Positions 45,063-54,959 are shown, counted from the stretch's first letter. The stretch is 64,000 nucleotides of DNA from MH13 sp042140245 (GCF_042140245.1 NZ_CP159483.1:2976001-3040000); one strand, 5' to 3'. Notes: generated by a model not told the origin, from the sequence alone. Translations and numbers: made by a program.

Positions 45063-46167
45063 ATGCTGGTTGAGAAGCTGGCGCGTATCCGTGACCGGTG
45101 AGCCGCGCTCGGTGCAACACTGCTACGACCAGGATCACAAACGCCCAGAACTGGTGCAACAGTGCCCACTCCATCTCGATCTGGGTTAGAAGGGTGACAA
45201 TGCCGACCAGCGCCTGCACCAAAAGAGCGATCACCAACGCCGACGCCATTTTCGCATCTTTAGTGTCGTCGGCGACACGTCGCATGCGCCATGCATGGAA
45301 GAGCGCGAAACCGAGAAGGGCATAAGCGCCCATGCGGTGGACCCATTGCACGGTGAGCACGTTTTCACCAAAGTTGACGTACCAGGGCGATTGCAGAAAC
45401 AGTTTGGCGGCGGGCGGGATGAAGTCGCCATCCATCAACGGCCAGGTCGTGTAGGTGAGCCCAGCATCGAGGCCCGCAACCAAGGCGCCGAGGAAAATCT
45501 GTACCAAAACGAACAGCGCAAGCAGAGCGGCCATTGTCGCGCCAGGTGCCGCCTCCCCACGCCTTTTCGCCAGATCCAAGTCGATGGGTTTCATCGACTG
45601 CGCGACCCAAGCGATGGAGGCCAGAATGATGGCGGCCATGGTGAGGTGAACGCCCAAACGATACTGGCTAACATCCACACGTTCGGTGAGGCCCGATGCG
45701 ACCATCCACCAACCAATGAACCCTTGCAGCCCGCCTAAAGCGAGCAAGCCAAGCATTTTGGGCATGGACTTTGGCGGCAGTGCCTTACGCGCGGCAAACC
45801 AGATCAGCGGCACGACAAAGGCCAGCCCCACAAGACGGCCTAGGAACCGATGACCCCATTCCCACCAATAGATGAACTGGAACTCGGCCATCGACATGCC
45901 GCGATTGATGCGCTGGTACTCCGGTATCTGGCGGTATTTTTCCAGTTCGGCTTCCCAGCCTTCGGCACTCAGTGGTGGAATCGCGCCCGTGATCGGACGC
46001 CATTCAGTGATGGAAAGCCCTGAGTTGGTCAGTCGCGTCGCACCACCAACAAACACCATTAGAAAAACGAGCGCCGCCACGCTCCACAACCAAATCCGCA
46101 CGGGTCGGTACGCGTCGCGCGTTTGCTCCGACGTGTCTGCGTTCATCATTGGTGAGGTCACGGCCAT
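45061..46167 (-). CDS. ctaA: haem A synthase (COX15/CtaA)
   Basis: A 368-residue inner-membrane enzyme with eight membrane helices that oxidises haem O to haem A for aa3 oxidase. Type-2 family features are GGATRLTNSGLSITEWRPITG, YWWEWGHRFLGRLVG, QGFIGWWMVASGL, NVLTVQWVHRMGAY and LHQFWAFVILVVAVLHR, which hold the haem-ligand histidines. The gene stands alone and converges with metY. Confidence 0.95.
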   Translation of the reverse strand: MAVTSPMMNADTSEQTRDAYRPVRIWLWSVAALVFLMVFVGGATRLTNSGLSITEWRPITGAIPPLSAEGWEAELEKYRQIPEYQRINRGMSMAEFQFIYWWEWGHRFLGRLVGLAFVVPLIWFAARKALPPKSMPKMLGLLALGGLQGFIGWWMVASGLTERVDVSQYRLGVHLTMAAIILASIAWVAQSMKPIDLDLAKRRGEAAPGATMAALLALFVLVQIFLGALVAGLDAGLTYTTWPLMDGDFIPPAAKLFLQSPWYVNFGENVLTVQWVHRMGAYALLGFALFHAWRMRRVADDTKDAKMASALVIALLVQALVGIVTLLTQIEMEWALLHQFWAFVILVVAVLHRARLTGHGYAPASQPA

Positions 46168-46331
46168 TGGCTTTTCGCAACTGTTGTTGAAAACCTAGTT
46201 TATGGCGCTCTGGCCCTGTCATGCCTAGCCCCAGCCTTTGCGGCCCGGTGCCGCATCGTCGATATCAGGGGTTGCGGGATGCGTTCATCAGCTTATCTGT
46301 GCGCCCATCATCGATAAGACCGGATCATGTC

Positions 46332-46553
46332 ATGGCCCTTCCTACGCGTGCGCGCAAACTGATCGGAACGTTTCTCCTACTGGCGTTCATCATCGTCTAC
46401 GCGTTCTTGATCATGCTGCTCGGTGTGCGTCTGCTGGAGGACGCATCTCAGGTCTTCTCGATCATCTATTACGTGGTGACCGGTTGTGCTTGGGCATTTC
46501 CAGCTATGCTGATTTTGAAATGGATGCTCAGGCCAGACGTGCCACAAAGCTGA
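46332..46553 (+). CDS. DUF2842 small membrane protein
   Basis: A 73-residue protein with two membrane helices (GTFLLLAFIIVYAFLIMLLG and YYVVTGCAWAFPAMLILKWM). The RKLIGT start and the WAFPAMLILKWML end fit DUF2842, a family of small alphaproteobacterial membrane proteins often near ctaA. Function is unknown. The ATG at 46332 has only a weak ribosome site. Confidence 0.82.
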   Translation: MALPTRARKLIGTFLLLAFIIVYAFLIMLLGVRLLEDASQVFSIIYYVVTGCAWAFPAMLILKWMLRPDVPQS

Positions 46554-46673
46554 CGCGGGCCTGCAGTCCTTTTCACACCATCTCTATCTGTCTTACGCCA
46601 AGCGCTGCCGTGGCCCGTCCAATGATGTTTGGAGCAATGTCGGAGAGGGGCGTTCAGCAGATCGAGAGAGACC

Positions 46674-47750
46674 CTAGGCCACTTTCTTAAACTTGTTGGC
46701 AAGCAAGAACGGCGCGCCAGACTCAAAAAGCCTGAGGTATCGCTCTTGCTGATAGTCTCCATTCAGCGAAACACGTGGCAAACAGAACAGATGGTCCTTG
46801 TGGTCGGCAAAGAGCATGCCTTTGCGTGTTGTGACCGCCGTTTCAAAACCGGCCTCACGTGCCAACGCGTAGTCGCGTGCGTCCGCCGAGCCGCGGTCAC
46901 CATAGGGAAATGAGAAGTGTTTTGGTCTGCTACCAAGCGCCTCTTCCAACCAATCGGTGCCTTCCACCATCTCCCGCATGGCTTCCTCCGGCGAAAGCCG
47001 GGCGATGGCGCGATGGGTCACCGTGTGCGCACCGATGGTGATAAGTGGATGGTTGCTGAAATCTTGAAGCTCTGCGGTTGAAAGGACCAGACGGCGACAA
47101 AGCGCATCAAGATCATAGCCCTGGGCGTGCGCCATCTGGCGAACAGCAGCCCGTTGATCATCTTGGCTCATCGCTCGCAGCGTCCAATAGAGATCGAGAT
47201 AGAAGGCAAGCTTCTCGTCGTCGGTACGAACCGATTGCGGACCCTGCTCCGGCTGGTCGGGCCTCACAAGCGTCTCGGCAGAGCGGATCATCTCTTCCAG
47301 AGCAACCCACCACAGCTCACCTGTGCCTTGCGGATAGGACGAGGGAACATAGATCATGGCTGGCGCATTATGCGCTTGGAGAACCGGCAAGGCATGTTCG
47401 CGGTTGTCGATATAGCCGTCGTCAAAGGTGAAAACAGCGAACCGGCCTTTGCGAACGGCTGGATTTTTGATTGCTTCAACCGCCTCATCCAAGCTGAGGA
47501 CAGCAAGGCCTTGAGCCTTGAGCAGTCCGAGCGCGGCGTCAAGAAAATCAGGCGTGACTTCCAGCAGACCGTTGGGATTGAACTTGGGAAACGCGCCAAG
47601 TTCATTTTCCAACATGCTGGCGGGGCGAACGCGATGCAGCGTCAGAATCATGCCCAACCCTTCGGACAAGGGTCGCAGCAATGCATGCACACCAAGCGTC
47701 TGCATCGCACCAAGTGCGCCCTTCATGAGCCTTACGCGTGTGGATGCCAT
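46674..47750 (-). CDS. polysaccharide deacetylase (NodB fold)
   Basis: A 358-residue carbohydrate esterase 4 protein. The metal and catalytic residues are visible in FTFDDGYIDN (two Asp), HTVTHRAIARLSPEEA (His pair) and FSFPYGDRG. It removes N-acetyl groups from a glycan, most likely the exopolysaccharide of this locus. No signal peptide is visible. The ATG at 47750 follows AAGGAA. It lies downstream of the Wzc-like gene on the same strand, in the left arm of the locus. Confidence 0.88.
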   Translation of the reverse strand: MASTRVRLMKGALGAMQTLGVHALLRPLSEGLGMILTLHRVRPASMLENELGAFPKFNPNGLLEVTPDFLDAALGLLKAQGLAVLSLDEAVEAIKNPAVRKGRFAVFTFDDGYIDNREHALPVLQAHNAPAMIYVPSSYPQGTGELWWVALEEMIRSAETLVRPDQPEQGPQSVRTDDEKLAFYLDLYWTLRAMSQDDQRAAVRQMAHAQGYDLDALCRRLVLSTAELQDFSNHPLITIGAHTVTHRAIARLSPEEAMREMVEGTDWLEEALGSRPKHFSFPYGDRGSADARDYALAREAGFETAVTTRKGMLFADHKDHLFCLPRVSLNGDYQQERYLRLFESGAPFLLANKFKKVA

Positions 47751-47849
47751 GGAATGTTCCTTGCCTGATCGTCGCCTTGAACACCCATGGCATGCCAAGC
47801 GTTTGAGCCGGCTTAAAACGCTTGGTTGCCAAAAGGTTGAAGCACCCTG

Positions 47850-50012
47850 CTAGGCAGGAATGGCAGCTTGCAAAGCCGTATGGGCGTGCGGGCGCACGGA
47901 CAAGATGCGTTCACGGGATACGATGCTGGCCAGCGTGTGGGCCAAGGCATCGATACGCTCAGGCTCACCACACAGCACCATGCCATCATTGATGTTGGCA
48001 CACTCCAAAAGAAGCTGCGCATCTGAACCGGCATTGACGATAACGGTGTCATAGGCCTCGGCCAGTGCAGACACCACAAGATCGGCAGCATCATCGGCAA
48101 TCATGGAACGATCAGCCTGTGTGAAACCTGAAGGCACAAAGTGAAGTGGGCTTTCGGGGTCTTTGTGGAGAGCAGCGTCAAAACCTGCCGTTCCCATAAT
48201 AAGCTCATAGAAGCCAGGGCCATCAGCGCTGATACCGGCACTGCGCAGATCACCGACGCAGTCCATCATCACCACCGAACGTCCGGCATTGGCCATAGCG
48301 CGGGCAAGGCGCAAACCCACGTCACCGGCGGATGTCTGCCCGTCAGCAGCCCCCATGGTAATGCGGGTGCCAACACCGGGCTGCGCCAAGCGATGCAGAT
48401 GCGCGAACAGCAAACGACACTCTTGCAGATCAGACAGCGTGTAGGTCCGCACCATTGGTGCCATGGCTGGAACGGCAGTCTGGCTTGCGGCACTGCTCTG
48501 CGCCATGGATTGGAGACGCGCAACAGCGTCGTTGCTGCTATGCGCTGCTGATGCTGGCTGGACAGAAACGGGTTCTTGTTCCGGCGCCATACGCGGTTCA
48601 ACAGCATCCAAGCTTTCATCGCGCACAGCACCTGCCAAGATCGCGTGACTGGTAACACCAAGCAGTGCCAACGCAACGCTGCCAACAAAAGCGATCATGA
48701 TCATGGGCAGCGTTTGCGGGAAGATCGCATCTCGCTCGATCTGTGCAGTTTGAATGATTCGTGCATTGGTTGGCAGATCAGCTGCTTCATCACGTGTCGC
48801 AGCCTCACGGAAGCGGACCAGATAGCTGGCCAAAAGGTCACGCTGCGCAGCCGCTTCGCGTTCAAGGGCACGCAGTTCAACTTCTGCTTCAGCAACGCGT
48901 GAAGCCTCTGCGCTCAAGCGCGCAAGCTCGTCTTGCAAAGCAGCGGCGCGCGCCGCGGACACGCGCGCTTCGTTGTCGAAGCGTTCAGCAATGCGGCTTG
49001 CTTCGGCTCGCAGTTGTCCGCCCAGGTCGGAGAGCTGCGCGTTGAGCTCTTGTAAGCGCGGATGCGCCGGCAGCAATGTGGCTGAAAGTTCGGCCACCCG
49101 CGCACGCAGTGTGGCTTGCTCTTCCTGCAAACGCTGAGTGAGCGGGGTGGAGAAACTGTCAGGCAACGCAACACGGGTGCCTTGCTGAGCAATCAGCGAA
49201 CGGATTTCTTCTGCACGCGACCGTGAGGTGGACTCCTCAGCGCGAGCCCGTGTCAATTCGCTGGAGAGTTCAGACAGCTGCTGCGTTGAGAGTGTGCGAT
49301 CGTTGGTGTCCAGGAAAAGGCCAGAGCCCGAACGGTAGCGCGCGACGGCAGCTTCGGCCTCGTTCACCTGTTCGCGCAACTGCGCAATTTCCGTCTCCAA
49401 GAAAGACGTGGCCGACCGTGTGTTCGTCGCCTGCGTGCTGCGCTGCGCGGCTAAGTAGACCTCGACGACAGCGTTGGCGAGTTGCGCGGCCAGCTCTGGG
49501 TCGGTGCTTTCGTAACGCACCACGATAACGCTCGAATCGACGATGTTGTAGACACTCAAGCCGCGATCAAACTCGCGATAGACGCGCTCTTCGGGTGACA
49601 GAAGCATCGGGTCGTCGGAGAGGCCAAACAGCACGAGCACAGATTTGATCAGCGACAACCCATCCAAGGCGGGATCAAACCGGCGATCATCGCGCAAATT
49701 CAAGCGTTCGATCACTTGCTCTGCAACATCACGCGAACGCACCACCTGCACTTGGCTGGCAACAACACGCTCGTCGATACTTGGAGCTGCCTCGCCCTGC
49801 TGAACTTCAGGGCGGGTAAACGCGGTTTCCTGGGCTTCAATGAGGATTTGCGCTTCGGCGCCGTATTTTGGCGTTGCGGTCTGTGTGTAGAGGTAGACTA
49901 GGCCCGTCAAAACAATGACGAACAGCGCCATGCCAAACTTCATGGCCCACAGACGCCCCAGCAGATGGGAAAGACTTATTTCTTGGGGTGCTTGCACATA
50001 GGGGGACGCCAA
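47850..50012 (-). CDS. Wzc/GumC-type polysaccharide copolymerase with degenerate kinase domain
   Basis: A 720-residue inner-membrane protein that sets chain length in exopolysaccharide export. A Wzz domain with a first membrane helix (about 25-45) is followed by a long coiled-coil periplasmic part (about 190-400), the GumC-type tail and a second helix (about 440-465). A cytoplasmic P-loop-like domain follows (about 525-700). That domain resembles bacterial tyrosine kinases, but the Walker A reads GAADGQTSAGD with no lysine, and Walker A' is VVMMDCVGD. No Tyr-rich tail is present. It is probably not a working kinase. It is divergent from the Wza-like gene. Confidence 0.87.
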   Translation of the reverse strand: MASPYVQAPQEISLSHLLGRLWAMKFGMALFVIVLTGLVYLYTQTATPKYGAEAQILIEAQETAFTRPEVQQGEAAPSIDERVVASQVQVVRSRDVAEQVIERLNLRDDRRFDPALDGLSLIKSVLVLFGLSDDPMLLSPEERVYREFDRGLSVYNIVDSSVIVVRYESTDPELAAQLANAVVEVYLAAQRSTQATNTRSATSFLETEIAQLREQVNEAEAAVARYRSGSGLFLDTNDRTLSTQQLSELSSELTRARAEESTSRSRAEEIRSLIAQQGTRVALPDSFSTPLTQRLQEEQATLRARVAELSATLLPAHPRLQELNAQLSDLGGQLRAEASRIAERFDNEARVSAARAAALQDELARLSAEASRVAEAEVELRALEREAAAQRDLLASYLVRFREAATRDEAADLPTNARIIQTAQIERDAIFPQTLPMIMIAFVGSVALALLGVTSHAILAGAVRDESLDAVEPRMAPEQEPVSVQPASAAHSSNDAVARLQSMAQSSAASQTAVPAMAPMVRTYTLSDLQECRLLFAHLHRLAQPGVGTRITMGAADGQTSAGDVGLRLARAMANAGRSVVMMDCVGDLRSAGISADGPGFYELIMGTAGFDAALHKDPESPLHFVPSGFTQADRSMIADDAADLVVSALAEAYDTVIVNAGSDAQLLLECANINDGMVLCGEPERIDALAHTLASIVSRERILSVRPHAHTALQAAIPA

Positions 50013-50081
50013 CGCTCTACTCCACGGGTCCAGAAGCCGACTAGAAAGACACAGGCAATGTGACCGACTATGGTAAGCAAG

Positions 50082-50176
50082 CGGTTAACCGTCCAATGCC
50101 TGCATGATGCTTGACGCAACGTAGCGCGACGATCGCCAAAACTCGGCACATCCAAACAACGGTTGATTAACCTTGT
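50082..50176. promoter_or_regulatory. GGTT/AACC dyads in the divergent exopolysaccharide control region
   Basis: CGGTTAACCG (50082-50091) is a perfect palindrome. ACAAC-GGTTGATTAACC-TTGT (50156-50176) is a second dyad with outer ACAA/TTGT arms and one bulge. Their GGTT/AACC cores are centred 80 bases apart, between the Wzc-like and Wza-like gene starts. Confidence 0.4.
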
Positions 50177-50270
50177 TCGATTACCTTTGCGGCCATTAGA
50201 AATGTTGCTTGGCTGCCTTTCGCCGCCGCACAGCAACGCACTGTTTGTTGGTTGTAAGGCGTAGCGTGTC

Positions 50271-50840
50271 ATGGTGTTTGGACAGAAAATTCGGCAGATG
50301 GGCCTGCTGGTCTCTCTTGCCTTTCTTGGTGGGTGCGCAACTGCGCCGCCTCAGCCGTCCAACTTCAATCCACTCCTTGTTGAGCCTTACGCATTGGACT
50401 CTGGTGACGCCCTGCGTGTCACGGTCTTTGAGCAACCCAGCCTGTCGGCGACCTACACAATCGATGTTGAAGGCATGATTTCCATGCCGTTGGTCGGTGA
50501 CCTTCCCGCGCGCGGCCTGACAACGGACGAGCTCGACACATCCATCACCACGGCGCTGCGTGAAGGGTTTTTGCGTAATCCGGACGTCAGCGTTGAAGTG
50601 GCTGCCTATCGCCCCTTCTTTGTTCTTGGCGAAGTGGGCACCTCAGGACAGTTCCCTTATGTCGCTGGCATGACTGTGCGAAGCGCTATTGCGATTGCTG
50701 GAGGTTTTTCACCGCGTGCGGTGCGTGAGAATGTGGATGTATCCCGCGTGATCAATGGCGAGGTTGTTGTCGGACGCATCCACTTGAATGAGGCTGTGCG
50801 TCCGGGCGATGTCATCACCGTTCGGGAACGCTGGTTCTAA
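50271..50840 (+). CDS. Wza-like polysaccharide export lipoprotein
   Basis: A 189-residue outer-membrane-directed lipoprotein with lipobox LAFLGGC (Cys22). The Poly_export domain is shown by YALDSGDALRVTVFEQPSLS and the SLBB-like part by YRPFFVLGEVGTSGQFPYV. It is shorter than E. coli Wza and lacks the C-terminal helix, as in many rhizobial export proteins. It should form the outer-membrane export channel with the Wzc-like protein. Its stop overlaps the glycosyltransferase start (TAATG). Confidence 0.9.
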   Translation: MVFGQKIRQMGLLVSLAFLGGCATAPPQPSNFNPLLVEPYALDSGDALRVTVFEQPSLSATYTIDVEGMISMPLVGDLPARGLTTDELDTSITTALREGFLRNPDVSVEVAAYRPFFVLGEVGTSGQFPYVAGMTVRSAIAIAGGFSPRAVRENVDVSRVINGEVVVGRIHLNEAVRPGDVITVRERWF

Positions 50841-51985
50841 TGACCAGGACCGATGGCAAACCCGTGCGGGTGTTGCTGATCACGCGCGCGCCCGTTGGCG
50901 GGCTTTGGCGGCATATTCTTGATCTCACCGACGGATTGCTCGATCGCGGTTTTGAGCTCGGCATTGCGGTGGATTCGCTGCGGGCCTCAGAGCATGTCCG
51001 CGCCACTCTGAAGCGTTTTGAGCCAAGGCTTGCCCTCGGGGTCCATACACTTGATATCCCGCGTCTGCCTGGCTGGGGCGATCTGCGGCTCTCCATGCAG
51101 TTTCGCAAGCTCATCAAGACCGTGCAGCCAGACATTGTACACGGCCACGGCGCTAAAGGCGGCCTCTACGCAAGGCTTTCGGCGTGGCGGACCGAGGCGA
51201 ACGCCGTTTACACCCCTCATGGCGGCTCGCTGCACTATGATTGGAAGACAATGGGCGGGAAGGTGTTTCTGACGGCAGAACGGCGGCTCATCCCCCTTAC
51301 CCATCAGTTTCTCTTTGAAAGCCAGTTCAGTGCTGACGGTTTTGAAGAAAAGATTGGCGATACGCAGGGACGTGACAAGGTTGTGTTCAACGGCCTAGGA
51401 AGCCGTGAGTTTGCTGGTGGCCCGGTTGTGTTGGACGAGCCAACCCATGACTTTGCCTTTGTCGGTGAAATGCGCGCAATCAAAGGTGTCGATGTCCTGC
51501 TCGAAGCGCTGTGCCAAGTGCGGCATCCTGAAGGACGCCCTTTGAAAGTACTGATGCTTGGCGATGGACCGATGCTTGAGGACTATCGCACGTATGCAGA
51601 GCAACTTGGTTTGGCCGACGAGGTGTCCTTTGTCGGCCGGCGCCCCGTGCGCGAAGCCTTTGCGGCTACCAACACGGTTTTGGTGCCATCACGGGCGGAA
51701 TCTCTGCCCTACATCGTGATTGAGTCGATTGCTGCAGGCAAACAGGTGATCGCCACGGATGTTGGTGGCATCAGCGAAATTTTCGGCCCGACGCGAGACG
51801 CGCTGGTGCCTGCCGACAATGTGGATGCGTTGGCAGAGGCTATGCGGCAAGCTTTGGAGCCACGCTCGCCGACGACGGAGAGCGTGCTGGAAACGCGCTA
51901 TGCCTACCTGGCTGCGAACTTTCACGTCGACACGATGGTTGACCAAATCGCTGCAAGCTACCGCAATCTGAGCCAGGCCCGTTAA
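50840..51985 (+). CDS. family 4 glycosyltransferase
   Basis: A 381-residue GT-B glycosyltransferase that adds a sugar to the lipid-linked repeat unit. Seen are the N-terminal glycine loop APVGGLWRHILDL, PDIVHGHGAKGG, the donor-binding region AFVGEMRAIKGVDVLLEAL and LVPSRAESLPYIVIESIAAG with the conserved E-x7-E. The sugar donor cannot be predicted. It is translationally coupled to the Wza-like gene. Confidence 0.9.
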   Translation: MTRTDGKPVRVLLITRAPVGGLWRHILDLTDGLLDRGFELGIAVDSLRASEHVRATLKRFEPRLALGVHTLDIPRLPGWGDLRLSMQFRKLIKTVQPDIVHGHGAKGGLYARLSAWRTEANAVYTPHGGSLHYDWKTMGGKVFLTAERRLIPLTHQFLFESQFSADGFEEKIGDTQGRDKVVFNGLGSREFAGGPVVLDEPTHDFAFVGEMRAIKGVDVLLEALCQVRHPEGRPLKVLMLGDGPMLEDYRTYAEQLGLADEVSFVGRRPVREAFAATNTVLVPSRAESLPYIVIESIAAGKQVIATDVGGISEIFGPTRDALVPADNVDALAEAMRQALEPRSPTTESVLETRYAYLAANFHVDTMVDQIAASYRNLSQAR

Positions 51986-52113
51986 CGCTTTATCAGCGAT
52001 TGCGGCAAGGTGTTGTTCACCACTTCCCTTAAACGGGCGCAAAGACCACTGCGATACAACGAACCCTAACGACAAGGCGCTGGACCAATCCGGCGCCAAA
52101 CAAGGGTGCCGTC

Positions 52114-53679
52114 ATGTTGATCGATCGTGGGAGCGTTGCACGCGAGGCCATTCAAGCCGCCAGCGTCGACATTGACCCCTCCACCAGTTCCAACCTTATT
52201 GGGGGCGAAGATGATATTCGCCCACTTTCTCAAGCAGCCATGGACGCCGCCCATGCGCTCAAGAGCCATGCGATGTCGCCGGTTATTCTGGCCGGCCTGG
52301 TGCGCCTGTTTGAATGGATCGCGATCGCTGGTGTTGGCACCATCATCTACGCCAGTTACCTGGGATCAGAGTTTGGGTTCTCCGTTCTTTATCTGAGCAT
52401 GATCGCTGGTGTATCGACAGCAGCCGTTGGCATCTTTCAGCTTCTCGGCCTTTATACCCCTTACGGCTTGCGTTCGGTTGTGCATCAGGGTCTTCGTCTG
52501 GTGGGCGGTTGGACGGTCCTGTTTGCTCTGATGCTGGCCTTTGGTTTCTTCACCAACGTTGGTGATGATCTCAGCCGCGTATGGGTCGGCCTTTGGTTCG
52601 CCGTTGGTCTGCTGGTGTTGATGCTCTACCGCGCAGGCGTGGTGACGCTTGTGGGGCATTGGACAAAGGCCGGTCGCCTACAGCGGAGCGTTGCGCTGGT
52701 TGGCGGCGGAAAAGACGCAGAGAAGCTGGTGGAAGCTCTGCGGAACTCAGCCAACAGCGATCTCAATCTGATCGGCTTTTTCGATGACCGTGGGGATGAC
52801 CGAAGCAAACAAACATGCGGAGGGCTACCAAAGCTCGGCTGCGTTGATGATGCCGTTGCATTTGCCCGCATGGCAACGCTGGACATGATCATCGTGACAC
52901 TGCCGGTAAACGCTGAAAAGCGTGTGCTCGACATGGTGCGCAAACTCTGGGTTTTGCCCATCGACATTCGCCTGTCGGCACACACACAGAAACTGCGCTT
53001 TCGTCCCCGCGCCTACAATTACATTGGTAATGTACCGTTTCTGGCGATCCTTGATCGACCGCTGGCCGATTGGGACTATGTCGCGAAATCGGTGCTCGAT
53101 CGCGTGCTTGGCTTTGCGATGCTGGTGGCCCTGTCACCGGTGATGCTGGCCACGGCGCTTGTGGTGAAACTGGATAGCAAAGGTCCGGTGTTCTTCAAGC
53201 AGCGGCGCTTTGGCTTCAACAACGAACCGATCGGCGTCTACAAGTTTCGCTCCATGTACACCGACATGTGCGATGCCAAGGCCAACAAGCTGGTCACCAA
53301 GGATGATCCGCGCGTCACCCGTGTTGGGCGGTTCATACGCGCCACCAGTCTGGATGAACTACCGCAGCTTTTCAATGTGGTGTTCAAAGGCGATCTATCG
53401 CTGGTTGGCCCGCGTCCTCACGCCATGGCCGCCAAAGCAGCCGGCGGCCTCTACCATGACGTGGTTGATGGCTATTTTGCTCGCCACAAAGTGAAACCTG
53501 GCATCACCGGTTGGGCCCAGGTCAACGGCTGGCGCGGCGAAACGGACACGCTGGAGAAGATTGAACGGCGCGTGGAACATGACCTGTTCTACATCGAAAA
53601 CTGGTCGATCCTTTTTGATCTGCAGATCATTGCTATGACGCCGCTGGCCCTGCTGACCAAAAACGAGAATGCGTACTGA
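52114..53679 (+). CDS. polyprenyl-phosphate hexose-1-phosphate transferase (WcaJ/ExoY type)
   Basis: A 521-residue initiating sugar transferase. About 60 leading residues are followed by four membrane helices, a nucleotide-binding-like domain (RSVALVGGGKDAEKLV), and a C-terminal catalytic domain with a re-entrant helix. The catalytic domain shows RFGFNNEPIGVYKFRSM, TSLDELPQLFNV, LSLVGPRPH and KPGITGWAQVNGWRG. It loads the first hexose-1-phosphate onto undecaprenyl phosphate. Initiation of the repeat unit fits its place in the locus. Confidence 0.93.
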   Translation: MLIDRGSVAREAIQAASVDIDPSTSSNLIGGEDDIRPLSQAAMDAAHALKSHAMSPVILAGLVRLFEWIAIAGVGTIIYASYLGSEFGFSVLYLSMIAGVSTAAVGIFQLLGLYTPYGLRSVVHQGLRLVGGWTVLFALMLAFGFFTNVGDDLSRVWVGLWFAVGLLVLMLYRAGVVTLVGHWTKAGRLQRSVALVGGGKDAEKLVEALRNSANSDLNLIGFFDDRGDDRSKQTCGGLPKLGCVDDAVAFARMATLDMIIVTLPVNAEKRVLDMVRKLWVLPIDIRLSAHTQKLRFRPRAYNYIGNVPFLAILDRPLADWDYVAKSVLDRVLGFAMLVALSPVMLATALVVKLDSKGPVFFKQRRFGFNNEPIGVYKFRSMYTDMCDAKANKLVTKDDPRVTRVGRFIRATSLDELPQLFNVVFKGDLSLVGPRPHAMAAKAAGGLYHDVVDGYFARHKVKPGITGWAQVNGWRGETDTLEKIERRVEHDLFYIENWSILFDLQIIAMTPLALLTKNENAY

Positions 53680-53738
53680 TATGCGCAGCTCGCTATTGAT
53701 GAAAACACATCGACGACCCCCCCGTTGGGATTTCCTTT

Positions 53739-54959
53739 ATGGCTGACGTCTCGACAGTCCCGTGGAATGCGTCACGCACGTTCTGGCACGTCAGGTCCTA
53801 CCTGTTCTTTCTTGGCGTGATTGCCATGAACTACACTTGGATGCGGCCATCTCCTGTGGATCTGATTTTCCTCAGTGCTTTGGGCGTGTGCGTGGTGATC
53901 AATCAGCCAATACGCACGCATTTCGTTGCCTTTTTCGCCATTATCGTGGCCTGGGTCTTTTCTTACATGAATGCGTCGCTGCCCTATGCAGGGGACAGCA
54001 ATGTTCAGCATGAACTGCTGGCAAAAACGTTTGTCGCGCTGCTGGCCATCTTGTCCGCCTACATCGCATCGACATGGCGACAAGCGGATTTTGCCGCATT
54101 TTTCAAAGTTTACATGATATCGACCACTATTGCGGCGACCATCGGCATCGTCGCGTTCGCAATAGGGCATCCCAGTCTCACATGGGATGGGCGCGCGATG
54201 GCGTTCATTGATGACCCCAACATGTTCGCCTCCTTTTTGATCCCAGGTGTTTTGGCAGCCATCTTCTTGGTTAAACACCGCCGAATCTCCTGGATTGTTG
54301 GAATGGCTTGCGCGCTGGTTATCGCGGTCGGTGTGATGGTCGCCTTTTCACGTATTGCCTCAGCTGCACTGATTTTTGTGGTTGTTGGCTATCTTGGCTT
54401 TCTCAATCGCCACAAACTTCCTGTTTTCATCCCAAAGCTGATTATCGTGACGCTGCTGGCGGTGTTTGCCTTGGCCGTCGCACTGTCGCTGTCAGAAGAG
54501 TTCGCAACCAAGTTTTTTGAACGCCTCACCTTTGTGAAAGCCTATGACTCCGGTCGGGAAGGTCGCTTTGGTCGCTATCTGCTCGTGCTGCCGATGATCT
54601 TGCAAGATCCAGTTGGCGTTGGGGTGCTGCAGTTGGAACGCATCTTCCCAGAGCCCATTCACAACATCTTCTTGAGTGCCTTTGTGAACTATGGCTGGCT
54701 TGGTGGCATTTCGTGGCTTTTCCTCTTCTTTGGATCGTTGGTGGCAGGTCTGCGGGGCTATATTCGCACCGGCTCTGACGTGCCGATAACAGTCATGTTT
54801 GGTGTGATTGGAATCGTCCTGTGCGCCAGCCTGCACGAGGCGGAACACTGGCGCCATTTGTGGCTGTTCCTGGGATTGGCCTGGGGATTTTCGGCAACCA
54901 GCTTTGGGTGCTTGCACAAAGCACCTGACACAGGCTATGTGCCGTCCGTCGGGGCGTAG
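53739..54959 (+). CDS. Wzy/O-antigen-ligase-like polymerase
   Basis: A 406-residue integral membrane protein with about ten or eleven helices and a large periplasmic loop. The family motif PIHNIFLSAFVNYGWLG and a glycine-rich GREGRFGRYLL segment fit the Wzy_C/O-antigen ligase family. It likely polymerises the repeat unit. Notably, the stop codon TAG (54957-54959) and the last three codons lie inside the tRNA-Pro gene, a 10-base overlap. Confidence 0.85.
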   Translation: MADVSTVPWNASRTFWHVRSYLFFLGVIAMNYTWMRPSPVDLIFLSALGVCVVINQPIRTHFVAFFAIIVAWVFSYMNASLPYAGDSNVQHELLAKTFVALLAILSAYIASTWRQADFAAFFKVYMISTTIAATIGIVAFAIGHPSLTWDGRAMAFIDDPNMFASFLIPGVLAAIFLVKHRRISWIVGMACALVIAVGVMVAFSRIASAALIFVVVGYLGFLNRHKLPVFIPKLIIVTLLAVFALAVALSLSEEFATKFFERLTFVKAYDSGREGRFGRYLLVLPMILQDPVGVGVLQLERIFPEPIHNIFLSAFVNYGWLGGISWLFLFFGSLVAGLRGYIRTGSDVPITVMFGVIGIVLCASLHEAEHWRHLWLFLGLAWGFSATSFGCLHKAPDTGYVPSVGA

